Assembly: GCA_030762935.1 (NCBI GenBank)
Contig: CM060900.1
Location: 440,298,259 to 440,362,258 of the forward strand
Length of the DNA: 64,000 bases
DNA from: Hymenopus coronatus
Taxonomy: Eukaryota; Arthropoda; Insecta; Mantodea; Hymenopodidae
Reading direction: 5' to 3'
Part shown: positions 54,736 through 64,000 of the stretch, one piece after another
Layout of the letters: the number at the start of each line of letters is the position of its first letter
Position numbering within the stretch: position 1 is the stretch's first letter
Notes under the pieces: generated by a model
The model's database searches: none
Seen by the model: the letters and a program-made list of their open reading frames with translations, nothing else
Told to the model about the DNA's origin: nothing
Translations under genes and position numbers: made by a program

Positions 54736-55152
54736 TGTAACAACTGTCTCAACAAGTAGTTCTAAGTAAAGCCTTTAAATAGTTCACTGCTGTAAATAGT
54801 TCACTTAATGTTGGATAGTTGACAGGTTACAGCTGCACACCATCCATGGCTCGTGTACCACTGAGCGCTAACACTCCAGTCACTCATGACTCCAACAATT
54901 CACAACTATTACCCATTGCAATTATTCCTCCTTTTTATAGCGAGAAAATGAATTCACAAACTTTCTGGAAACTTGTTGAAGATATCAAAACTTAGAGAAA
55001 CATTGTGAATATAAGAATTGTGATATCACTGGAAATCTCACCTTCTGAAGGATCCTGATGTATCGCACATTGTTTACCAACAAACTGTGATGTCTTGCAT
55101 TCCAGCTTCTGTACTGCCTGCAAGAGCAAACATGAGCAATTGTTAGTCATAA
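54736..55152 (-). repeat. Probable 5' LTR of Gypsy element 2
   Basis: It starts TGTAACA next to the primer site. A TATA-type motif, CTATAAAAAGGAGG, lies at about 54931-54944 on the minus strand. The outer end at 55152 (…CATAACA) is a guess, because there is no second LTR to align with. Confidence 0.45.
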
Positions 55153-56631
55153 CATAAAATAATTGTGTAAAAATGACAATTATTATAGCATTTACTTACT
55201 AAAACAAGCAGCTCCTTAAATACCATTGTAATCACATTACAATATATGAGAATCAATTTTAATGAAAAACTTTTACATGGATAGTAGTGAATATGATTAG
55301 GCATTTTGGTAATTAATTGATATTGAACACAATTTGAAAGAAACATTCTTCTCCTTGGTAAATGATGTACTTGCTAGAGTTGCATGGTGATGCTGCCATT
55401 TTTAGTGCAAAACTCTGCCAAAACTAAACACTTTCTCCTCCACTTTCTATAAATAGGAAATATGTGTCCTAAGTATTGACATTTTGAGATATGAGGTTGC
55501 TGTTCAACACCATTGGTATTCTTTAAATTTGGTTATATTTTAAAGTATGACTATGGAATTACATAATACACAAATTATCTTACTCTGCATAAAACATTTA
55601 AATTTTAATAACTGTGTAGAAATAACATTTAACTCCATCAGATGAAAAGCAATCAAGTTATTTCATGCCAAAAACATTTTCACTCCCTCCAACAGATGAT
55701 GGGTATCTGCACAACACAACTGTTAATTCCAATTCTTATTTTCAATAAGTTGCATGGTTTTGCTTCTTGGAGTTTGGTCCACATTCTGAAACACTGGATA
55801 CTAGTGTTCTATATTTTACTATTGTATTTAGCATGGACACACGAAGCTGCAATTAACATGCAAATGCAACACATGTTCCTGTTCCCGATATGAATCTACC
55901 TTCTCCAAAATCTGAAGCTTCTCTTCAGTAGTGAAAATCTGTCTTTCCTTCTTTTTAGTAATGATCAACATGAAATTTAAACTCCAAATATAAAACTATA
56001 ACAAATAAAGATTAACAAGAGAAACACTAAAATAACAAAAGAGATTGCGAAAATAAATGGCAACTCAACTGTAATAACAAGAAATAAAATCAACAATAAA
56101 TGTGAAAAATCTTCAACAATAACTTTAACTGCAGCATCATAAATGGTAAACACAAAGTGAAGAACTTTGGCAAGATGTATACCAAATAGCTTGTCAAACA
56201 CCAGTGTAGCTTTGCTTTTGTAAAGAATGAACGGTAACCCTGCTCTGCAGACTGCAAAGAATGGGTGATGTCATCACATGGCTGACCATGAGGAGAAGCA
56301 GAAGTTTCATGTTGAAGGTCATACTATGGTTGCTCAAATGTTAAAAGACATAAACTTGAGGATTTTAATATACTGTTTACATAGGAAATCTGTGGGGACC
56401 AACAAAAAGTGTTGCAAACTGTGAGAAAACATTAATTCCAAGAATGTAAATGAATGGTATTACTGTAATAACCATAGAAGGAGAAACAGTATTTGACTTA
56501 TCTTTATTTGTTATCAACAAAAGTACTTAATCTCAGATAAAATTGAACGCAGGAAGATATGCTCAGAGTTTGCAATTTCCACAAAATGTATCTACTAATT
56601 GCAGGAAATATTTTTTGTTTTCTTTTTTCAG
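55153..56631. other. AT-rich intron sequence
   Basis: Nothing was recognised in 1.5 kb except the acceptor TTCTTTTTTCAG ending at 56631. Confidence 0.5.
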
Positions 56632-56739
56632 GAAAATTCAAACTAAGCAAAACACATAAGGAACTAGTGAACCTGAATGACTTAAAGCAGATTCTAGTTT
56701 CTCCAGTTCGTCAGCGAGTGATCAAATCAAGTGGATATG
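56632..56739 (+). CDS. HELLS: HELLS exon: C-terminal tail
   Basis: The acceptor is TTTTTTCAG (ending 56631) and the donor is GTAAGT (56740). The first two bases complete the Gly codon left by the previous exon. It encodes KFKLSKTHKELVNLNDLKQI, then LVSPVRQRVIKSSGYG, leaving phase 1. The layout follows human HELLS, where the brace helix is followed by a Lys-rich linker and a DPKELMELL-like helix, but identity is low here. The remaining C-terminal residues are not found before base 64000. Confidence 0.85.
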
Positions 56740-57180
56740 GTAAGTATAAGCAATGCCTCATACTAAGCATCTAAATATTGATTCTCTAAAAATTCTTATG
56801 GCTCTTTGAAGGATTTCACATTAGTATTTTTAAGCTTGCCCACAATCAGCCCCATATTTAGGTACACTCATAGATCCCTAATTATTCCTTCCCCCACAAA
56901 AATAACTCAGGCAATTATGAAAAACATTTAGCAGCAGAATTGTAAAATGTTATTTAAAGAAGAATTCTTCGAAAAACGAAAATATTTTATGTAGTTATGG
57001 TAATTAACCTGGAGTTCAGAGTAGTATAATTGGTTACATGTTCAAAATTCAGGATGGAGACTCCAAACATACAGAGGTACTATTATTAACCAATATTCAC
57101 ACAAGGGATAGTTCTGTAGAAATAAAAGGATTAGTATTTCAACAAAGAATGTCTGTAGTTCAATGGCTTTTATTTTGCCT
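56740..57180. other. Intron sequence
   Basis: Nothing was recognised. The 60-codon ORF at 57038-57220 has no known motif and runs antisense into the hAT remnant. Confidence 0.45.
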
Positions 57181-59620
57181 TGTTATCAGCAAACACATTT
57201 ATCACATTCTCAAAGTCTAGTCAGATCATTTTCTATTGCTAGTACAGCCAGGTGATTCTGCGAATCACCCAAGTACTGAACCCTTACAAGAATTGAGAAG
57301 GGTCGTTCAGCAGAACAGTTCATTGCTAGTGTGCTTAAATAAATTTGAAGAATGGTTCTGATGTTTGTAAGAATATCAAAAGATATATTTATATCTCAGC
57401 ATTTTGTTTAATATAGGTGAATGAGGACTGTTCTCATTTCCAGAACTCAAAAGGAAGCTTTTGAGATGGGCACATTCTGTTCCAAAAGAATCCTCTATCC
57501 TCGAGTCAACATGCTGCAACCGTTTTGCAGCATTTTAGACTTCATCAACATCCATTTTCATCAAACTGGATAAGAATGAGAACTGTTAAGAAAACTCCTT
57601 ATAGACTCTAAGATGCTTCTTGAGCTCTGTGGATAGTCTGTCCAATATAACTAAATAATCAGGCTTCAATATTTCACCATGTCACAGTTTCATTTTCTGA
57701 TTCAGAGTCTGAATCGTCAAAGAACTTCTTTCATTTCTTCACACATTTTTCTTTAGTTTCATTGACTCATGCAAGTTATCATCTCCAGTTTCCTTTCACC
57801 CAATTTATTGTACACTACAAAAGACTTTGTCATCTCATCAATGAAATTTAGAAGTATACAGTTTCACTACTGCAGATGTGTCAACTTCTTGTAACTGTAA
57901 TGTTGATCTCACTGCATTGATGCATTCCAAAATACTCCCCTGCATTGTAGCCATGAATGCAATATCTGTAGAGTTAAATATTCCTGCTGCTTCTGATTTA
58001 ATCACAGCTTTCTTGCTTTTCTCTTCAGAAATGCACTTGAGCGGACTGCATCCTAATTAGCATTTATGCTTTTGCCTGCATCTTTTAGAGCTGACCATCC
58101 TGTAATGTAGATAGTCTTTAAATTCAAATTTCCATCTTCAAAAATTGATTGTAGAATTTACCAGCATTCTGCAAAAAAAAAAAAAAATAAATAAAAAAAA
58201 AATTTAAATTTAAATCTGATCCTATCAGATTCAAGGAATGAGTGCAGCAGGGGATGGAAAATGCCAAATTATTGGAAGGATTTGGGCTTATATGCCAGAG
58301 TAGATTCCTGCCTTATTTACAGCATTATCATAACTTTGGCAACTGCAGATTGTTAACATCTTATCCATGGGATTTAAGGAACTTATGTACTGCAACTGCC
58401 AATTCTTAGTTGGCATGCCCACCATTTCTCATAAACTCTACAAACAGCTTTTGTGGTACACCATCTTTACTCACATATCAAATTGTGACATGCGTACTTA
58501 AGGGTATTTGGGAATGACGTCACAGGGGGACGTAGGGAAGGAGTAGAGTGACTCAAAAGATTGTACACTACATATAACACAACTTTAACCTTTAATAGTT
58601 TATATAATTTTCTAAGCAGACCTCGCAAGCAGATTCAATTACCTACAAAACGGTTTGACTATTCTAATCTTAAACTTACTTAATCAAAATACTTTGGCAG
58701 TTTCAGGCATGGTCACTTTCGTCCTTGCTAAGGTCCGGAGTTTGGCACCTTGATGGGATCATCGCCGATACTTCCACTAACATAGTTCTGTCATTCACCA
58801 ATAATCACACACTTACTGAATTCATGGTAGATTTATATACTAAAATCCATATACTAACATCCAGGAAATGAGCCAGCATTACATGCGTCATTACGCCTAT
58901 GGCTGCAGTGACTGACTTGTATAGGAAATAAATCACTCCAAGTGACACATTGTGGATATTGCAACCGATTGCACCATGAGCTGTAATGATTGCCAAGTTT
59001 TTCATATAAAATTGGATATATCGTGACAATATAATGAGACTTGAACTGATCACAGTGTGAAACATCAAGGGTAGAATCCACATTAATGGAGAAATACTTT
59101 GCATCAACTATCTCCTTATGGTCTCTTCTATCAACTATCTCCTTTATGATCTCTTCTGTGACAATCTTGTCCATAATATATAATTCCTTCGTAAGCGTTA
59201 AATGATAAATATGAGGTGTTTCCATATTTAGCTATATGACCTGCTAAGATTGAATCATATTTAGCTATCAGCTCTAAGCACATCATAAAATTACCATTCC
59301 TAAAGGAACCAAAGTGTTCATTTCCATGCAGTGGCAGTTCCCTCAAAGAAAGTTTTTTTCACTATAGCCACTACCCTCTCTAGTACATTTCTGCAATACT
59401 TGCTTCTTGTAACTGAGTAATAAACTATTATCAACTCTACATAGAGGATTTCCCCTTTCTTTAAAACTTGCAACACAATCATGATGTTCACTGTAATTTT
59501 CTTGTTGAGCCACCTTGGATTAGTGTGTTTCCAATCATTAAAGCCATTTGTACAGAACTGGGAAAGTAAACCAAGTAATTGCGTTGCATGGTCTCAATTC
59601 AACAGTTTTCTTTCAAACGA
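57180..59620 (-). pseudogene. hAT-like transposase (TTF zinc finger / DUF4371 / hAT dimerisation)
   Basis: Minus-strand pieces appear in family order. A TTF-type start, FCTNGFNDWKH with W and EHHDC-like residues, lies at about 59560-59450. Next come LPLHGNEHFGSFRNGNFMMC and LAGHIAKYGNTSYLS (59346-59200), then AKYFSINVDSTLDVSHCDQF with the first catalytic Asp (59225-59040), CQSYDNAVNKAGIYSG (about 58340-58290), TIYITGWSALKDAGKSINAN (about 58110-58050) and NCSAERPFSILVRV, the dimerisation motif (about 57320-57280). Stops are frequent. A stretch of about 300 bp (58495-58800) does not fit the protein and may be a later insertion. It is inactive. Confidence 0.8.
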
Positions 59621-59688
59621 ATACTTGTAAACAATATAACTAACCTGACAGGAAGTGGTACACAGTGAAGTGAAATGATAACTTTAGG

Positions 59689-60131
59689 AATTAACATTGA
59701 GTCAAACTTAACACTTTTAAAACCTCACTTGTTTTTACTTATATAGTAGTACATATGTTTCATAGAACTTGTCTGCATTCTCAACTACCTTTGACTAATT
59801 TGTATCGATGCCTCCGGAATCTTGAGGAACACCCATTGTAAATCGGATGAACTTGTGGAGTGGGTTGAATTCAGTAGGAATTTCAACATTCATCAGTGTT
59901 GATTTTTATGAAAAAGTATGGGTCAACATTGATGAACATTGAAATTCCCGCTGAATTAAACTCACTCTCTAAGTTCATTTCATGTCCAGTGGGCGATACT
60001 CAAGATTCCAGAGGCATCGATACAAATGAGGCGGCAGCCGAAGGTAGTTGAGAATGCAGGTAAGTTCTGTGAAACATGTAAGTAAAAACAAATGAGATGT
60101 TAAAAATGTTAAGTTCGACTCAATGTTAATT
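59689..60131. mobile_element. 443-bp foldback (MITE-like) element
   Basis: The arms 59689-59902 and 59923-60131 are inverted copies of each other with a 20-nt spacer. Matching blocks include AATTAACATTGAGTC / GACTCAATGTTAATT at the ends, ATTTGTATCGATGCCTC / GAGGCATCGATACAAAT in the middle and TTCAACATTCATCAGTGTTGA / TCAACATTGATGAACATTGAA at the centre. The arms have a few percent to perhaps 20% mismatch and small indels. A 12-bp direct repeat, ACTTGTAAACAA, lies outside on both sides (about 59625 and 60137) but not exactly at the arm ends. Confidence 0.88.
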
Positions 60132-60196
60132 TATAAACTTGTAAACAAATTTTCATTTATCAGGTTATGTTTGATGGGATCTTCATCAACTGTAAA

Positions 60197-60207
60197 GTGT
60201 GGAGAGA

Positions 60208-60258
<51 letters not shown>

Positions 60259-60292
60259 ACGGAGAGACAGACAGATAGACAGACAGACATAC
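60197..60292. repeat. (GA)n / (ACAG)n microsatellite
   Basis: It is a long GA run (about 60201-60262) followed by GACAGACA-type units to about 60290. Confidence 0.95.
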
Positions 60293-60359
60293 ATTTTTTG
60301 TGGAATAAGATTTTGGTTGTTATCCTTTGTGGTCTACCACGGATGCAATTGTCATCCAA

Positions 60360-60515
60360 GCTGAGGAGGACTTAAGGGCTATTCCAAGAAAATTCAAGAT
60401 ATACATTTCATTTGTCATAAAAATATCTTGAGCATATATTAAAGTAATCAAAATCATTAAGAGCAATTTTTGGGAAATCAAAAATTTCTAAAAATGTTCC
60501 ATGTAAGATAGTTTC
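60360..60515 (-). repeat. Dispersed repeat family A, copy 9 (fragment, reversed)
   Basis: It reads on the minus strand as AACATTTTTAGAAATTTTTG, GCTCTTAATGATTTTGATTA, GAAATGTATATCTTGAATTTT and GGAATAGCCC. It is the only copy found in antisense orientation. It is cut on both sides. Confidence 0.7.
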
Positions 60516-60904
60516 GGTTGAGTGAAGGGGAATAAGCTAAGGTAAACTTTAGCTGATTAAGTTCCTTGTTCTTAATTCAAATTTGTATGGAAATGTCGCA
60601 TAATGAGCAGGAGAGGGGAGAAAGGAAATGTATCAGTATATGGGAGGTGATGGTGACAATGACAGCAGAGCTTCAGTAACAATGTTGGATAAGGTTTTTC
60701 TATCTTACCTAGTATAACACATGGTTATAAACATTGTCACCTAATTTGAAATTGTGTGGAAATTTTGTAATAGAAGGGAGAGGGGAGAAAGAAAATGTAC
60801 TGCTATATGGGAGATAGGAGGTGACTGTTGCAATGGCAATGCACTGTGATGGCGATGAAGGATAACATTTTCTATTTGATGGTATACTTAACATTTGTTC
60901 TGCA

Positions 60905-62410
60905 GGCTTAAGGAGTTCCGTTCCATTAGTCTGATATGCTTTATGTTGAAGGTTTTGGAAAGACATAGATATTTGAGGGATGGGAAACTCCCCAGCAGTA
61001 TGGCTACCAGCCAGGAAAATCCACAGATTCGGTACTCTACCAACTCATGATTAGACTGGAGGGAGTCCTGGGCTTTGGCAGTTTTTAGACATTGAGGGTG
61101 CCTTTATTCATATGACTCTGTCAGGGCTGGTAGAGCTCCTCCTGTTTGGGAAGAGATTGAAGCTTTCTGATTCAGTCAAGTATAAAGTAGTTATCTTCGA
61201 TGCTGAACTGAGTTATAAAAAGCCTGTAGATTACAAAGTTAAGAAGGTCCAGAATTTCTTGTGGGCATGTAAGAGGGCTTTTGGACTGAGGTGGGGACCT
61301 AAAACTGAAGTGGTCAGAATCCTCTTCACCTTAATCATAAGGCCTTCATTATCCTATGCAATAGTTATCTGGTGGCCCATCTCAGAAATGAAGGCAGTGC
61401 TTACTAGGCTAGTTTGCTGCAGAGATATGTATTGTGATGACAACAGGGGTGATGTGGACCACCATTCATTCTACCTTAAACATTTTGGTGGACCACCTTC
61501 TGCATTTATTTGTGAAGTAGGTGGCAAGGGTGAATTTGCACCACCTCTGGACAATTGGGGGTACAGTTTTAAAATACCTCATAAAGGATACTTACTGATC
61601 CTGTGTAGACTTCAGGAAAGGTGTCCTATCTCCCTGATGGCAAATTTGTTGAGGGCCAGATATAATCTAAGCCCAGCATATATGGTGGTGTTTCTAGAAG
61701 AGGAATGGCCCTCTGAGACCAGGTTTCCCTTGAAGGCTAGGGGCCAGAAGCGGTACACTGGTGCTTTGCACTTCAGGGGGCTGGACGAGGGCTGGGTCCT
61801 GGGACCAGTCTTGCCATTCTCCTTGGAAGGTTTGCTACTGTGTTCGAGGCTGAGATATACTCCATATTAGCCTGTGTCATGTATATTCTAAACATGCCAG
61901 GTAGCAGCTTTGAAAGCCTTTATGTTGGTTAAAACAATATCCAGATTGGTGTGGGAATGCCAAAGGATGTCTAGGTTCTGGGTCATACAGGCATCAGAGG
62001 TAGAGATGGCAGACAGGCTGATTAAGCGGTGAGCAGGTTGTAGAACCCGAGGCCTTTTGTGGCATGTCCCCAAGAAGCATTAAGTATGAGATAACCCAGA
62101 TTTTAGCTCATCTTGAGATTTGGAAAAACCAAAAAAATGTCCGACAGGCCCATGTGTTATTCCTGGGCCATGCAGGATGGATTTTGAAACCTTGTAGCAC
62201 ATTTTTTGTGAATACAAGGAATTCATTTTTCACAGGTGTGTAACCCTGGGTTCCTTCTTTTTGGAACCAGTGGATATAAGAGAGGCAGATATCAGGAATG
62301 TGGTCTGATTTATTGGGACCATCAGATTTAATTGAAGCCTAGTTTGAGGCACAAAGGGCTACAGGAGTCTACATTTTAGGCCTTGTGAGGGGCCACTCAG
62401 TTTTCATCAT
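60905..62410 (+). pseudogene. LINE RT and RNase H remnant nested in repeat B
   Basis: Remnants start with FRSISLICFMLKVLERHRYL (about 60915-60975), the conserved RT segment usually read as FRPISLTSFLLKTLE. A frame of 252 codons without a stop (61112-61870) has VVIFDAELSYKKPVDYKVKK, FLWACKRAFGLRWGPKTEVV and LIIRPSLSYAIVIWWP, the RT thumb and connection. Degraded RNase H-like sequence follows to about 62100. It is truncated at the 5' side (the catalytic YADD is not visible). The group is R1/LOA/Jockey-like and I cannot resolve the clade. Confidence 0.8.
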
Positions 62411-62460
62411 CATATATTTAATATAGCATATTTTAGAAAGCTTTTATTTGAAATTGCTCT

Positions 62461-62590
62461 GTAATTCACCTAATGTGCGCAAGAGAGAAATGAAACATAC
62501 CTGGTATGTGTGTTTGAATTTGCTCAGTAATTCACCTAATGTGCGCAAGGGAGAAATGAAACATACATGGTATGTGTGTGGCAGAAGGAA
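62461..62590. repeat. 66-bp tandem duplication
   Basis: GTAATTCACCTAATGTGCGC occurs at 62461 and 62527, each followed by nearly identical sequence through ATGGTATGTGTGT. It lies in the core of repeat B copy 3 and is a much younger duplication than the 170-190-bp units. Confidence 0.93.
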
Positions 62591-62979
62591 GTTTCCCACA
62601 GCTAAACCTATTTTCTGTTTGACTATTAGCTCCATGTACAATAGGTGCAACCACTGATGTGAAGGGAAATCCTCTATTTTTATTTTAGTCTAAAAGAGAA
62701 ATCCTTTTCCCAGTGAGGATGCTTACAATCCTAGGTTCGTTAACAGCTAACTTTACACTGTACATGAAAAAGCAAAAAACCAGTCATATATGTTGTAAAC
62801 TCTGCAGTACTATCAACCATTTCCCCATGTTACCGCTGCTGTAGCTGCGAAGTTTAGAACTTAATATTTCCTTGTGTTATTTGGAAAACAAATCACAAAT
62901 GCAAATGAACCCCCAGTTGTCAACAATATATTTTTGAAAAAACATCTTAAATGCAGATAAATATGGCAAGTATGTAGTA

Positions 62980-63420
62980 GAGAAAATTCCCTGACATATT
63001 TCCTGAAGAGGTTACCTGTACTTATTTTAAAATATGCAGGTTGTTTGCTGTATATGATTATTATATGACAGTCATTATCTATTTAATGCTTATTAATTGA
63101 AATTCTATAAAATAATTTTTCTTGTAAAAAGGTTCAGTCACAGTGTTCTTATATGTATTGGGGTTAATGAACTGTTAAAAATATAGCTTTGTACACAAAA
63201 GCAAATTGATTGTTTATATTCTGGGAGCAAAAGATTGCTCTTCACAGGATTTCATATTATGCTTTGTTCAGATATAATTTTGTTTTGTAACACACATTCT
63301 ATTTGCCAGAAATTTGCTAAAAGAATAATATATTATATATTATTCATTATAAGAATTAAATTTATGAAAACTTCATGCTGATGTAAAATTGGATTACATC
63401 CATTCATTTTAACTTTATTT
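62980..63420. other. AT-rich non-coding stretch
   Basis: Nothing was recognised. Confidence 0.5.
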
Positions 63421-63424
63421 ACTG

Positions 63425-64000
63425 CATACCATAGTAAGAGGGTAAGCTTTTGCCCAAAAATTTAATACCAAGATTTCACCAGAAATGAGTGTTGTGAGGA
63501 CCCTTGAATCTTAAAAGAAATTCCTTTTAGAAAAAGGTCCATATATGTGCTTTGTATTTGTCTGTAAATAGTATAGCTCAAAAACTCAAAAATCACATCA
63601 AAATTGTTCTGAATTTTTGATTTCTCAAAAATGCCTCTGGCAGCTTTGAAAATACTGTACATTAAAGATTTTACGTCACAAATAAAATTTATATTTTGAA
63701 TCTTCTGGATGACTTATGCATAATTGACAAACCATAAAAGATGGATACAATCTTACTATTCAAAAAATGTAAATTTTGTTAAAAAGCAATCGATATCAAA
63801 TCTTCTTTTTAGTTGTCCAGTTCAGAGATATTCTTTGTTTTTGGATCCTAGTTCTTAGATTTGACTTCTGACCATTGCTTTAGCCTTCTGACCATTGTAC
63901 CTACAAGAAAATATGTATGAAACCATTTCTGATAATGTTTGTGCCTTGGTTTGCATGAAGTGGATACAAGAATAAGTTTTTGTAAGAATAGTTTGTTGCA
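63425..64000 (+). repeat. Dispersed repeat family A, copy 8 (cut by window edge)
   Basis: It starts near GCCCAAAAATTTAATACC and continues with TTCTCAAAAATGCCTCTGG, TCTGGATGACTTATGCATAA and a tail AAGAATAAGTTTTTGTAAG and AATAGTTTGTTGCA at the window end. It is in gene orientation. Confidence 0.75.

Larger units (their letters stand above)
50836..55152 (-). mobile_element. Ty3/Gypsy-type LTR retrotransposon 2 (3' truncated)
   Basis: This is a second antisense Gypsy element, related to element 1 by coding sequence but with a different LTR. The integrase part begins at the left at about 50836, where homology to element 1 stops, so the 3' end and 3' LTR are missing. RNase H, RT, gag, a primer-binding site and a probable 5' LTR follow to the right. 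A SINE is nested at 53229-53393. Confidence 0.82.
60540..62975 (+). repeat. Repeat family B, copy 3, split by a LINE
   Basis: Two core units (about 60580 and 60740, near AATTTGTATGGAAATGTCG and AAATTGTGTGGAAATTTTG) lie left of a LINE. Further core-like units with a 66-bp duplication (62461-62586) and the conserved tail (62610-62975, ending CATCTTAAATGCAGATAAATA) lie right of it. The left terminus is not clear. Confidence 0.65.

Noticed and set aside
57038..64000. Search for the last HELLS exon (a DKDLE-like helix and C-terminus)
   Set aside because: No plus-strand ORF after 56739 with a suitable phase and acceptor resembled the HELLS C-terminus. It probably lies beyond the window.
1..64000. 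CRISPR arrays, operons, bacterial promoters or phage features
   Set aside because: The window is eukaryotic nuclear DNA with spliceosomal introns. The direct repeats present are transposon or microsatellite derived.

Overview
The window is a piece of an AT-rich animal nuclear genome. It has spliced genes with GT/AG introns, long introns and a heavy, layered load of eukaryotic transposable elements (Penelope-like, Ty3/Gypsy, non-LTR, mariner, hAT, tRNA-derived SINEs). Nothing bacterial was seen. The repeat spectrum would suit an invertebrate, most likely an arthropod with a large genome, but no single feature fixes the clade. There is no ORF that would stand as an intact intronless gene.

The only host gene I can identify is a plus-strand SNF2-family chromatin remodeler, best matched to HELLS (LSH; DDM1-like). 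Six consecutive coding exons are visible: 13656-13823, 19254-19543, 32263-32497, 38532-38768, 49227-49386 and 56632-56739. They carry the end of the first ATPase lobe, a linker, the complete second RecA-like lobe (motifs IV to VI) and part of the C-terminal tail. All five internal splice phases agree, so this is one gene model of about 400 residues within the window. The first lobe should lie upstream of base 1 and the last exon(s) downstream of base 64000. The linker exon carries three tandem copies of the RPKRR segment that is single in vertebrate HELLS. A further possible terminal exon of unknown identity (8817-9010) lies upstream of the first recognised HELLS exon.

The introns (5.4, 12.7, 6.0, 10.5 and 7.2 kb) and the flanks hold the mobile DNA. 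From left to right: dispersed repeat family A copies and tRNA-like SINE remnants (1-8.3 kb), with a mariner whose ends are complete (3557-4824); a Penelope-like element with two 261-bp pseudo-LTRs (9139-12029); degenerate Penelope-like copies (13.9-16.0, 18.3-18.8, 20.4-21.1 and 29.6-31.6 kb); repeat family B with a tandem-repeat core (17.0-18.2, 22.1-23.6 and 60.5-63.0 kb); a non-LTR element 3' half (24.7-26.1 kb); two antisense Gypsy-type elements (42.4-48.3 kb with both LTRs and a nested LINE, and 50.8-55.2 kb with a nested SINE); a decayed hAT/DUF4371 transposase (57.2-59.6 kb); and a 440-bp foldback (59.7-60.1 kb).

The most interesting observation is a set of hammerhead-ribozyme-like motifs tied to the Penelope-like elements. 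The pair in the pseudo-LTRs at 9242-9283 and 11872-11913 has the full conserved core, and a compensatory base-pair change between the two copies supports a real RNA fold. Three more decayed versions lie at 16424-16548, 18714-18749 and 29663-29697. Hammerhead motifs are known from Penelope-like elements in general, so this is a new instance of a known association, not a new class.
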